Positions 7,902 to 15,945 of a DNA stretch of 51,177 nt are shown in pieces. Position numbers and translations under genes: made by a program. Each line of letters opens with the position of its first letter. Positions within the stretch are counted from its first letter, which is position 1. The DNA comes from Candidatus Poribacteria bacterium (GTDB lineage: Bacteria > Poribacteria > WGA-4E > WGA-3G): NCBI GenBank assembly GCA_022819945.1, contig JAJEGI010000165.1:1-51177 (forward strand), written 5' to 3'. The notes under the pieces are model-generated. The model did not search any database. It had not been told where the DNA came from and saw nothing but the letters and a program-made list of their open reading frames with translations.

Positions 7902-9386
7902 ATGAAATATGCTAATATCGCTATCGGTTATACTTCGCTACTTGCGGCTTTATTCATGATCGGTTGTAGCAGCTACAGCATGCAAGAGGTTTATATCTCT
8001 TTAGAGGCAGGCAACCCTGAGAAGGCGTTCACTTACATGACAGAAAAGGGACCTAAAAAATCAAACCTCCCGTTTTTGTTTGAACACGGACTTGTCGCAC
8101 ACTACGCAAACCGTTTTCCTGAAAGCAATGTTGCACTTTCCTTTGCCGAGGATATCTCCGAAGACCTTTACACCCGAAGTGTTTCAAAAGAAGCACTCGC
8201 GATGCTAACAAATGATCTCGCACGCCCCTATGCCGGCACCCGATATGAAAGGCTTCTCAGCCACTATTATCGGGTACTCAACTATATCTATCTAAACCAG
8301 TTGGATGGCGCACTCGTCGAATGCCGCCGCGCAACAAATCTCATTAACGCCTACAAGGCGGAAGACGAGGATTACGATTTCTTCGCAGCTGGGTTTTTGG
8401 CGTATCTGTCCGGAATGTGTTTTGAAGCCACAGGCGAGTGGAATGATGCCTTCATCTCCTACCGGCAAGCCGAAACCTATTATCAACACGCTGCAGCGAA
8501 GACGAAGATGAAAATGCCTGAAGATATCGGGCACGCGCTTGTACGATTGGCGCGCAAACTCGGCTTCATCGAAGAGGCAGCGCATTACCGAAACCGGTAC
8601 GGTGAACCGCCGATTCAACCTGAGCGTTCAGGAGAACTCATCCTTTTTTATGAAAGTGGATATGTTCCGTCAAAATATGAAAAAACGCTAACCTTTCCTA
8701 TCCTCAAAATTGATACCGAAAACGATGCCTTTCGTAAAGGGAATCAACACAATGAGAAGGCCGCCCGAAATTATGTTGATACACTGCTATCCCGCCAAGG
8801 AAAAAACTACGCAAACGCCGACTTAGAATATCTTTTACACGTTGCAATGCCAGCAATCTCCAGCAAACGTCCCCATCTCGCCGGGGTTACTGTCAGGGTC
8901 GGAACCACTGAACAGCACGGGATTCCGGTAGCGGATATCCAAACGATGGCAATAGAAGCACTTAATGCCCAACACGCTACGATTCTCATCAGATCTATGA
9001 CACGCGCTGTCTTGAAATATCTTGTTTATAGAGTGGCAAAAGCCGCAGCAGAGAAAAAGGCTGAGGAGGAGAAGAAGCGGGACGAAGAGAAAAAGGAACT
9101 AACTGACGAAGAAAAAAAGAAATTGGCAACAGCACAACTATGGTCGGATATATTAGGAACGGGAATAAACATTGTCAACATTGCTACTGAAAAAGCAGAT
9201 ACCCGATCCTGGGAGACGCTTCCCAACCAAATATTTCTGGTGCGGATGCCACTGCCGGAGGGTGTTCACAACGTTAACCTCAGTTTTTTGAACGCAGACG
9301 GGCAAAACAGCGGCACGCGAACCCTTCAAAACGTTGAGATATACCCGAATCGGATAACTTTTCTCAATCATCGAACATACAAGTAA
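7902..9386 (+). CDS. COG3014-like lipoprotein with TPR-like helices
   Basis: A 494-residue lipoprotein. The ATG at 7902 has a perfect GGAGGA eight bases upstream and begins a signal peptide with the lipobox cysteine in FMIGC. Residues about 25-190 form a TPR-like helical array (YISLEAGNPEKAFTYMTEKG, YRVLNYIYLNQLDGALVECR, FEATGEWNDAFISYRQAETYY), as in the COG3014 family of predicted periplasmic lipoproteins. Residues about 385-410 are a highly charged lysine/glutamate segment that may form a coiled coil. The C-terminal 80 residues look like a beta domain. No reaction is known for the family; a role in envelope assembly or stress is inference. Confidence 0.7.
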   Translation: MKYANIAIGYTSLLAALFMIGCSSYSMQEVYISLEAGNPEKAFTYMTEKGPKKSNLPFLFEHGLVAHYANRFPESNVALSFAEDISEDLYTRSVSKEALAMLTNDLARPYAGTRYERLLSHYYRVLNYIYLNQLDGALVECRRATNLINAYKAEDEDYDFFAAGFLAYLSGMCFEATGEWNDAFISYRQAETYYQHAAAKTKMKMPEDIGHALVRLARKLGFIEEAAHYRNRYGEPPIQPERSGELILFYESGYVPSKYEKTLTFPILKIDTENDAFRKGNQHNEKAARNYVDTLLSRQGKNYANADLEYLLHVAMPAISSKRPHLAGVTVRVGTTEQHGIPVADIQTMAIEALNAQHATILIRSMTRAVLKYLVYRVAKAAAEKKAEEEKKRDEEKKELTDEEKKKLATAQLWSDILGTGINIVNIATEKADTRSWETLPNQIFLVRMPLPEGVHNVNLSFLNADGQNSGTRTLQNVEIYPNRITFLNHRTYK

Positions 9387-9389
9387 CAT

Positions 9390-9560
9390 AGGAACGAATC
9401 ACCAGCGAAACTTCCACCGAAATACCGTATTAAATCTCTATATTGAAATTGATTTTAATAAATTTAACTTGCAATTCATGTCCATATTTGGTAAATTTTT
9501 TCCACAAAATACCGAATTCACAGAAAATATCGGTTATCTATAAGGTGTTTTTCGCTTTAT
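9390..9560. other. AT-rich intergenic stretch
   Basis: No gene is supported. The sequence is AT-rich and ends at the duplicated control region, whose homology to 6739-6863 starts near 9549. With that region and the following leader it makes up the 476-bp gap before the next lipoprotein gene. Confidence 0.5.
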
Positions 9561-9563
9561 TTG

Positions 9564-9620
9564 CACAAGTTGTGCATAAATTCAACACGACTTGTGCAGA
9601 ATCCAAACATAAGTTGTGCA
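9564..9620 (+). promoter_or_regulatory. Second set of three 22-bp-spaced operator-like repeats
   Basis: TTGTGCA occurs at 9570, 9592 and 9614, exactly 22 bp apart. All three cores are perfect, whereas the middle copy at 6780 is TTGTGTG. The first is again within the near-palindrome GCACAAGTTGTGCA. The region from about 9549 to 9676 is a close copy of 6739-6863, including the sequence between the array and the promoter. Confidence 0.72.
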
Positions 9621-9660
9621 GAATATACATTTTTTGTGCCGAAATCAACGGAATTAGGTG

Positions 9661-9676
9661 TGGCATCAATCTTGCA
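9661..9676 (+). promoter_or_regulatory. Sigma-54 promoter for the lipoprotein cluster
   Basis: TGGCATCAATCTTGCA is identical to 6848-6863 and fits TGGCAC-N5-TTGCA. It would start transcription near 9687 and could serve the three tandem paralogues at 9863, 10569 and 11360, since no clear terminator separates them. Confidence 0.8.
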
Positions 9677-9711
9677 ACCCGCTATCTACCAAAGTGAAGC
9701 GCGGCATTCAA

Positions 9712-9862
9712 TGTATTGATGATAGAACAAACTAACAGTAGCATATTATTGATTTCGCCAACCTTTACCAAAACCGATCGACTTGATGCGGTGGCACGTT
9801 GCCTCCGCCACTAATTTGTATCACTTATACCACTCGCCTTCGTGTGAGAAAGGACATTTCTG
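9712..9862 (+). repeat. Lipoprotein leader repeat, copy 1
   Basis: A leader of about 150 bp, starting TGTATTGATGATAGAACAAA and ending at the ATG, is repeated almost unchanged before the next two paralogues. It contains a hairpin (GCGGTGGCA/TGCCTCCGC) and, just before the AAAGGA ribosome-binding site, a second hairpin (CTCGC-CTTCGT-GTGAG). Conservation of non-coding sequence between copies suggests recent duplication, a shared regulatory role, or both. Confidence 0.65.
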
Positions 9863-10291
9863 ATGAAAATGAGTTTACGGATTTTAAGGCTACTTCTAAT
9901 CGGTTTATTTGCCGTTACCATGCTCGGCTGTGGTGGCGATGATCCACCGCCACCGCTACCACCACCGCCACCTCCTGAGGAAACACCTGAGGAAAAATTG
10001 GCGGGAGAATATGAACTAATACGAGCGGAAACAAAAGTCGATGATGGGGCGATTGTCGCCTTTGAACCCCCACTCGCCCAAGGGTCCCTGATTCTGGTTG
10101 CCGGAGGTTCCTTCTATCTTGAATTTTCAATTGAAGGTCTTGGTGGAGATAGTGGTAGAGGAGACAAATGGAGCGCAACTGATACAACTCTCACCCTTGG
10201 TGAAGGCGATCCGGACTCCTATACATTGCAAGGAACAACTCTCACAATCACTGCTGGGACTGTAATTTTACAGTGGAAAAAGAAGGCATAA
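9863..10291 (+). CDS. Small lipocalin-like lipoprotein (paralogue 2)
   Basis: A 142-residue lipoprotein with signal peptide MKMSLRILRLLLIGLFAV and lipobox cysteine in MLGC. A proline-rich linker (DDPPPPLPPPPPPEETPEE) precedes the domain, probably spanning from the lipid anchor to the folded part. The domain starts LAGEYELIRAETKV and ends with YTLQGTTLTIT and QWKKKA, the lipocalin-like pattern shared with the copies at 10569 and 11360. The start codon follows AAAGGA at the end of the conserved leader. It is first in a run of three paralogues downstream of a sigma-54 promoter. Ligand and function unknown. Confidence 0.75.
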   Translation: MKMSLRILRLLLIGLFAVTMLGCGGDDPPPPLPPPPPPEETPEEKLAGEYELIRAETKVDDGAIVAFEPPLAQGSLILVAGGSFYLEFSIEGLGGDSGRGDKWSATDTTLTLGEGDPDSYTLQGTTLTITAGTVILQWKKKA

Positions 10292-10417
10292 TAGTGTCAC
10301 TTTCGCTGCAGCTGCCAATTGATATTCCTAATTTTCAACCAACGTCGGCTTCTGGCAGTTGTCGGTGTCGCTTCTCTAATGAAAACGCAACGCTGAGCTG
10401 TGCGTCAACGGTTCGGA

Positions 10418-10568
10418 TGTATTGATGATAGAACAAACCAACCGTGGAGCATTATCGCTTTCGTCAACCGCTACCAAAACCGATTGACTTGATGCGGCGG
10501 CATGTTGCCTCCGCTACTAATTTGTATCACTTATATCGCTCGCCTTCGTGCGAGAAAGGACATTTCTG
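10418..10568 (+). repeat. Lipoprotein leader repeat, copy 2
   Basis: It repeats the sequence of 9712-9862 with few changes: the same start (TGTATTGATGATAGAACAAA), the same GCGGCGGCA/TGCCTCCGC hairpin and the same CTCGC-CTTCGT-GCGAG hairpin before AAAGGA. The bases between the previous stop and this copy are also similar to those before copy 3, showing that a whole gene-plus-leader unit was duplicated. Confidence 0.65.
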
Positions 10569-11018
10569 ATGAAAACGAGTTTACGGATCTTCGGGATTCT
10601 TCTGCTTGGCTTATTCGCTATTTCTATGGCAGGCTGCAACGGAGAAGATCCACCTATAGTAAATGGAGGAGGAGGAGAAGTTCCACCTGACCCTCCATCT
10701 CCTGAAGAGCAGCTAGCAGGCGAGTATGAACTCATTCGGTTAGAATCCAACGTAGGTGGGGTGATTGAAGCCTACGAGCCACCAGCTGTTGAGGGAAATA
10801 TGGTTTTGGTTCACGGAGGCTCCATCTATGTATTCTATATAGATCAGTATGGTGATGAACATACTTCCAGGTCAGACGCATGGAGCGCAACTGCCACAAC
10901 TATCACCGTTGAGGGTGATCCTGCACGCTATACATTGCAAGGAACAACCCTTACATTATTTTTTGAGGAACCCGAATTTGACTTGACTACAACTACAAAG
11001 TGGAAAAAGAAAACATAA
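10569..11018 (+). CDS. Small lipocalin-like lipoprotein (paralogue 3)
   Basis: A 149-residue lipoprotein. Signal peptide MKTSLRIFGILLLGLFAISM ends at the lipobox cysteine in MAGC. A Gly/Pro-rich linker (IVNGGGGEVPPDPPSPEE) is followed by the lipocalin-like domain, from LAGEYELIRLESNVGG to YTLQGTTLTLFF and KWKKKT. The signal-peptide DNA is almost identical to that of the copy at 11360, whereas the ligand-facing middle of the domain differs, a sign of recent duplication with divergence of the exposed part. The ATG at 10569 follows AAAGGA; an upstream in-frame start lies inside the leader hairpin and is rejected. Confidence 0.75.
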   Translation: MKTSLRIFGILLLGLFAISMAGCNGEDPPIVNGGGGEVPPDPPSPEEQLAGEYELIRLESNVGGVIEAYEPPAVEGNMVLVHGGSIYVFYIDQYGDEHTSRSDAWSATATTITVEGDPARYTLQGTTLTLFFEEPEFDLTTTTKWKKKT

Positions 11019-11208
11019 TACGGTCATTTACGTTTCATCTACCAAGTGGCACTCCTAATTTTCAGCTAACTTCGGTCTCTGACAGTTGCTGGTGTCGCTT
11101 CTCTGATGAAAGCCAACGCCGAACTGCACATTAGGGCGACGAATCCCGACTTAACGAGGTAGGTTGATATTCAACGGGACTATGTCCCAACATTCGTAGT
11201 AGTTCGGA

Positions 11209-11359
11209 TCTGTTGATGACAGAACAAACCAACGGTGGCGTGTTGTCGATTTCGCCAGCCTCTACCAAAACTGATTGACTTGATGCGGTGGCACGTTGCC
11301 TCCGCCACTAATTTGTATCACTTATATCGCTCGCCTTCGTGCGAGAAAGGACATTTCTG
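11209..11359 (+). repeat. Lipoprotein leader repeat, copy 3
   Basis: Third copy of the conserved leader, 151 bp to the ATG, with both hairpins intact. The preceding 190 bp (11019-11208) resemble the region before copy 2 but carry an extra insert of about 70 bp around 11130-11200 that is absent there. This accounts for the whole gap between the two paralogues. Confidence 0.65.
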
Positions 11360-11815
11360 ATGAAAACGAGTTTACGGATCTTCGGGATTCTTCTGCTTGG
11401 CTTATTCGCTATTTCTATGGTAGGCTGCAACGGAGAAGATCCACCACCTCCACCTATGGTAGAGGTAGAACCACCGGCCCCTCCATCTCCTGAAGAGCAG
11501 CTAACAGGACAATATACACTAACTCGGTATGAACTCGACCTCGATGGGTTGATTGTTGCCTTTGAACCTCCAACTGTCACCGGATCTCTGGTTATAGTTA
11601 ACGGCGGTTCCTTCTTCGCAGAATTCGTAGATAACGAGGGCAACGAAACCGTTATCAGATCAAGCAAATGGTCGGCAACTGCCACAAATGTCATCATTGA
11701 GGACGACCCGACTACTATAACCTATACATTGCAAGGAACAACTCTTACACTCGTTCTGTCGGATCCCGATCTTGAAGGTATATCCATTACATTAGACTGG
11801 AAGAAGACAGCGTGA
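11360..11815 (+). CDS. Small lipocalin-like lipoprotein (paralogue 4)
   Basis: A 151-residue lipoprotein, the last of the tandem paralogues. The signal peptide is nearly identical to paralogue 3, with lipobox cysteine in MVGC. A short Pro/Glu linker leads to the domain LTGQYTLTRYELDLDG, then VTGSLVIVNGGSFFAEF and YTLQGTTLTLVL, ending in LDWKKTA. It shares the phrase VAFEPP with paralogue 2 at the same place, so the array mixes features of its neighbours, as expected if gene conversion or unequal crossing-over acts on it. The start follows AAAGGA. Confidence 0.75.
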   Translation: MKTSLRIFGILLLGLFAISMVGCNGEDPPPPPMVEVEPPAPPSPEEQLTGQYTLTRYELDLDGLIVAFEPPTVTGSLVIVNGGSFFAEFVDNEGNETVIRSSKWSATATNVIIEDDPTTITYTLQGTTLTLVLSDPDLEGISITLDWKKTA

Positions 11816-11917
11816 TAGCATAATCTTCTCTGTTAGGGATTCTTAATTACGGTAAAACTATAATTATGAGACACCGCGGTAGGCGAGGTTAGAAAATCTC
11901 GCTTATTCACTACGGTT

Positions 11918-13276
11918 ATGGAACACTTTAACATAGACTTCAAGCGAACACTTTACGCCGCGCTCGCCTTGCTAACGTTTGCAACCATCTCAACGCGCAC
12001 CGAAGCGGAGATCTATACCTACAGCAACGGCGAACAGATCGTCACAATTAAAGGACTCCCCCTCGATTTGTCGCGATTTGATTCGGTTGCCAACGGATAT
12101 GTCCCGCATAAAGGCGGCAACGATTTCATCATAATGAAGCAGTTCGATAATAACTGCGGTCCCAACAGCGTCCAGATGCTACTCTACTACCATAGAAAAC
12201 ACCGGCGACTCAAAGACATCTGGCGCGCAGCGGACATTGATACCGTCGCACTCGGAACAGTACCGAGCGAACTCCGACAAGCACTCAACGAATCCGGGGT
12301 CCCTGCACATTGGTATAGCAGCAGGACACTTGACGACTTGCGCCGCTACATCGATGAGAATCGTCCACCTATTATGATCCTGCGACTCTCAAACAGAGGG
12401 TATCACTGGGTGGTCGCTGTCGGCTATGATACCCGATGGGACGAATTCCTCATCGCCGACCCGAACGGACGCTTCAAATGGTGGACCGCTGAGCAACTTA
12501 ACGCCAATTGGTCCCTGGAATGGCTATCGGAATATGAGACCGCAGGCGAGGAATGGTACGAATTCCAGATTGATGTTGGGCTATTCAATAGTCTTCACAT
12601 TAATCCGAATACGGTCATCGTTCCTTTAGAAGCCCCCTCCTTTGAAACAAGTTACCTTGATTACTGGTCGGATATGCAAGCAATCGAGGTCTACGGTGAT
12701 ACTGTATTTCGCGGCGGCACCCGTGAATGGGAAAAAACGCTCACATTCCAAGACCCGTTTAGCATTGTACAGGTCTCCGACATCGAACTGGTGACCTCCA
12801 CAGGCACAGCACGTGTAGACGGATGGGAACGTATTAATAACAACCGTTCGATTCGGCTCTGGGGCACAATTGAAGACGGATGGTTCCTCCGTGGCAGAAT
12901 GTGGATCATCGTTCGGACCTTCTACTTCAACGATGTCGCCCCTGTAGATATAAACACCGCGAAAGCCCCGTCTGTACTACCTACAGAAACATCACTTTTA
13001 CCAAACTACCCGAACCCGTTTAACCCAGAAACGTGGATACCCTATCAGTTAGCAAAACCAGCAGATGTGAGTGTCTCCATCTATGCCGCGGATGGCAGGT
13101 TAGTCAGGCATCTCGCATTAGGACATAAACCGGCAGGCATCTATCAGAGTAAATCCCGTGCTGCCTATTGGGATGGCAGGAATGCACAAGGTGAACCCGT
13201 CGCAAGTGGTGTCTATTTCTACACGCTCAAAGCAGGCGAATTCGCTGCCACAAGGAAGATGCTCATTCGGAGATAA
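11918..13276 (+). CDS. Secreted C39-like cysteine peptidase with a C-terminal sorting-like domain
   Basis: A 452-residue exported protein with an N-terminal signal peptide (to about residue 31). Residues 70-190 form a C39-type papain-like domain: Cys80 in NNCGPNS, His163 in GYHWVVAVGYD and Asp181 in IADPNG give a complete catalytic triad. The middle 200 residues are beta-rich and unassigned. The last 90 residues are a FlgD-Ig/type-IX-sorting-like domain (LPNYPNPFNPETWIPYQLA, then AYWDGRNAQGEPVASGVYFY and MLIRR at the end). The substrate is not known; C39-like domains cleave double-glycine leaders in transporters but are also found in free secreted proteases. It starts 102 bp after the lipoprotein array. 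Confidence 0.8.
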   Translation: MEHFNIDFKRTLYAALALLTFATISTRTEAEIYTYSNGEQIVTIKGLPLDLSRFDSVANGYVPHKGGNDFIIMKQFDNNCGPNSVQMLLYYHRKHRRLKDIWRAADIDTVALGTVPSELRQALNESGVPAHWYSSRTLDDLRRYIDENRPPIMILRLSNRGYHWVVAVGYDTRWDEFLIADPNGRFKWWTAEQLNANWSLEWLSEYETAGEEWYEFQIDVGLFNSLHINPNTVIVPLEAPSFETSYLDYWSDMQAIEVYGDTVFRGGTREWEKTLTFQDPFSIVQVSDIELVTSTGTARVDGWERINNNRSIRLWGTIEDGWFLRGRMWIIVRTFYFNDVAPVDINTAKAPSVLPTETSLLPNYPNPFNPETWIPYQLAKPADVSVSIYAADGRLVRHLALGHKPAGIYQSKSRAAYWDGRNAQGEPVASGVYFYTLKAGEFAATRKMLIRR

Positions 13277-13597
13277 AATTTAGGACGGACGCACCAGGGA
13301 TTTATTTTCAAAAGAGCTTATGCATAGAAATCAAAAAAGTTTATTTTCCAGCATCCATAACTGCGAAGTATAGGATTTCTATTAATAAATCTCTCTTTAT
13401 GTAGAATGATGCACGTCGCATCTCGGGTTTTTGCTGGGGGTATTTGCTTGGGTGTTTCTGCGGATTTCTGCGGATTTCTTCAAGGACGCAGCAAAACTGT
13501 TAACTTGTTCCGCATCCCCACACATTCCTTGAAAACCGGTAATGCAATATCATCATTTAGAAATGGTATTATACCGTTTCAGTAACGGAGGAGTCCC
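13277..13597. other. Intergenic region with a dispersed repeat motif
   Basis: No gene is seen in 320 bp. It includes TTTGCTTGGGTGTTTCT at 13443, which recurs at 7682 and 36169, and a tandem TGCGGATTTC (around 13459-13477). AT-rich sequence with possible promoter elements precedes the TPR gene, but none is convincing. Confidence 0.5.
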
Positions 13598-14776
13598 ATG
13601 CAATTACGGAAGATTCAAATTTATATCGTTTTAATGTTCGCATTGCTATCGTGTCTCAACGCACACAGCAGTCCAGTGATTGGAAGAGAATACATACGCG
13701 CATCCGTTTACACCGAGCGCGGAACGGACAAACTCTTCAAAGAAAAGGACTATGAAGGAGCCATCGCCGATTTTGAGATAGCCCTCCAGATAGCACCCGA
13801 TTACGCCCCAGCGTATTACTATCGCGGAACCGCGAAATACCAACTCGGCCAATCTGAATCCAAGAACGGGAATGGTCAGCAAGCCCACGCCTATTATCAC
13901 ATAGCGATTCAAGACTATACACAAACCATTACCTTAGCTACCTCAGACGCAGAGAATGTCAGCAGCTACAACATGCGTGCGGTTGCGAATCTCAGTCTCG
14001 GTATCTTAGCGGCTGACACGGGCAAGGTAGTGGAGGCACAAGACCACTATCACAAGAGTATTGAAGATTGTAATCAAGCCATTTCCTTAGACCCAGAGAA
14101 TACCAACGCCCACGCCAATCGTGCGGGCGCGAATGGCTACCTGGGGATTTTGGAAGCGATTCAAGGCAATATCGAGCAGGCACAACACTATTATCAGTTG
14201 GCGATTGAGGAGAATAATAAAACTCTCCTTCTGAGTCCAGAGAACGCACTACTCTATGCCAATCGCAGTTGGGCACAGGTCAGACTCGGTGAGTCTGAAG
14301 TTGCCAGTGGAAATATCCAGCAGGCGCAGCGTCTCTATCAGTTGGCGATTACCAATGGTGATAAAGCCGTTGCCCGAAGTCCACAGAACCCTGATGTCTA
14401 TAGTTATCGCGCCGAGGCAAAACTCAAATTCGGTGAATCTGCGACCCTCACCGGAAATGTCAGGCAAGCCGAGCAGCACTATCGCGCAGCAGTGGAAGAC
14501 TGCCGTCAAGCCATTGCTTTAAACCCAAGGCATGCACCCGCCTTCTATACACAAGGACGCGCAAAAGCAGCACTTGAAGACTACACGGGTGCCATTACTT
14601 ATTTTAACAGTGCTATTACAATCAAGCCTGACTATGCGCTCGCCTACTATACCCGGGGACGTGCTAAGCAAGCCTTGGGACAAGACACCGCAGCAGCAGT
14701 CGACTTTCAGAAGGCACAGACACTCAACCCAGATGTCGAGAAATTATACCTTTTCGGGAAAGGAGTAAAGAAATGA
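13598..14776 (+). CDS. Exported TPR-repeat protein
   Basis: A 392-residue protein with a signal peptide (MQLRKIQIYIVLMFALLSC, ending near AHSS). The rest is about nine tetratricopeptide repeats, with consensus positions visible in AIADFEIALQIAPDYAPAYYYRGTAKYQLG, split here as AIADFEIALQ and YAPAYYYRG, and in the last pair AITYFNSAIT and YALAYYTRGRAKQAL. Several repeats carry an extra ten-residue insert (GNIQQAQRLYQLAI-like) between helices. TPR domains mediate protein-protein contacts; the partner is unknown. GGAGGA lies before the ATG. Its stop overlaps the start of the LRR gene (ATGA), so the two are probably translationally coupled and act together in the periplasm or on the surface. Confidence 0.8.
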   Translation: MQLRKIQIYIVLMFALLSCLNAHSSPVIGREYIRASVYTERGTDKLFKEKDYEGAIADFEIALQIAPDYAPAYYYRGTAKYQLGQSESKNGNGQQAHAYYHIAIQDYTQTITLATSDAENVSSYNMRAVANLSLGILAADTGKVVEAQDHYHKSIEDCNQAISLDPENTNAHANRAGANGYLGILEAIQGNIEQAQHYYQLAIEENNKTLLLSPENALLYANRSWAQVRLGESEVASGNIQQAQRLYQLAITNGDKAVARSPQNPDVYSYRAEAKLKFGESATLTGNVRQAEQHYRAAVEDCRQAIALNPRHAPAFYTQGRAKAALEDYTGAITYFNSAITIKPDYALAYYTRGRAKQALGQDTAAAVDFQKAQTLNPDVEKLYLFGKGVKK

Positions 14777-15945
14777 GGTGGAAACCCCTTGTAACGTCCA
14801 TAATCACAGCAAGCTGCATCGTATTTTTGATGATTCCCGCAACGGCTGAAGTGGTCAGCGACGTTGTAAACATTCCTGACGCGAACCTCCGGGCGGCGAT
14901 TAACAAAGTGCTTGACGAACCCGTTGAAGACCTCATCACAGCGGCGGAACTGCTCGACCTCACCAAGTTGCAAGCCGACGAAGCAGGCATCTCCGATCTC
15001 ACAGGACTCGAACACGCCACGAATCTGACGGAACTCAAACTTTTAGACAATACCGTTTCCAATATAGCACCGCTTACTGGCTTGACAAACCTAACCGTGC
15101 TATGGCTTGCAGGTAACGATCTCACGGATGTGTCGCCGCTCACACAATTGACCCAACTGGAGACCTTAGCCCTGAGCGAAAACAACATTTCAGATATTTC
15201 ACCCCTTACGAACTTGACACAACTCGAAGCTCTAGATCTCGGCACCAACGATATTTCAGATGTCTCACCGATCGCTGATTTGACAAACCTGAAAGCATTG
15301 TATCTTAGAGAAAACAATATTTCGGACGTGTCGCCGCTCGCGAACCTCACCCAACTGACAGTACTGGATCTTGACAACACCAACAATATTTCAGATATAT
15401 TACCGCTTGCTAACTTGACACAACTCACAACACTTGGGCTGCGCCGCAGCAATATTTCCGATATATCGCCCCTCGCAGCCCTAATACATCTCGAAAACCT
15501 GAATCTCGCGAGAAACCGTGTCTCCGATATTTCATCCCTCGTTCACCTAAAAAATCTGGAGACCCTGAATATTTTCGGTAACTTCATCTCGGATTATACA
15601 CCCGTCGCCACACTAACGCAATTGAAAAAGCTACATATCGGCAGTATTTTCCTTCATGAGGACGATAGACTTTTTGATGCGTCAATCCTCTCAGGTCTCA
15701 CCGAGCTGGAATGGCTGGATCTTCAAAATAACGACATCGTGGAGGTCTCGCCTCTCGCCGGGCTTACCCAACTGGTGTTCTTGAGGCTTGCAGGCAATTT
15801 CATCTCTGATATTTCATCGCTCACCGTGCTAACAGACCTGGAGGTGTTAGACCTTCGGGATAACCGACTCAACGCTGATGCTCTCAACAAACATATCCCC
15901 GCAATACAGGCAAATGGCACACAAGTTCATTTTGGCGGCAACTGA
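14773..15945 (+). CDS. Internalin-like leucine-rich-repeat protein
   Basis: A 390-residue exported protein. The signal peptide runs to about ATA at residue 26. A short helical cap (IPDANLRAAINKVLDEP) is followed by about 14 LRRs of 22 residues with consensus L-x-x-L-x-L-x-x-N-x-I-S-D-I-S-P-L, as in the internalin/LRR_4 type. Such proteins bind host or partner proteins through the concave LRR face. It overlaps the TPR gene by 4 bp at its start and the convergent histidine kinase by 19 bp at its end. No anchor or sorting signal is visible at the C-terminus. A sponge-symbiont lifestyle would make a host-contact role plausible, but that is inference. Confidence 0.85.
   Translation: MRWKPLVTSIITASCIVFLMIPATAEVVSDVVNIPDANLRAAINKVLDEPVEDLITAAELLDLTKLQADEAGISDLTGLEHATNLTELKLLDNTVSNIAPLTGLTNLTVLWLAGNDLTDVSPLTQLTQLETLALSENNISDISPLTNLTQLEALDLGTNDISDVSPIADLTNLKALYLRENNISDVSPLANLTQLTVLDLDNTNNISDILPLANLTQLTTLGLRRSNISDISPLAALIHLENLNLARNRVSDISSLVHLKNLETLNIFGNFISDYTPVATLTQLKKLHIGSIFLHEDDRLFDASILSGLTELEWLDLQNNDIVEVSPLAGLTQLVFLRLAGNFISDISSLTVLTDLEVLDLRDNRLNADALNKHIPAIQANGTQVHFGGN

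Noticed and set aside
9789..9812. TGGCACGTTGCC in the lipoprotein leaders as additional sigma-54 promoters
   Set aside because: The spacing between GG and GC is too short for a -24/-12 promoter; the sequence is explained as a hairpin (GCGGTGGCA/TGCCTCCGC).
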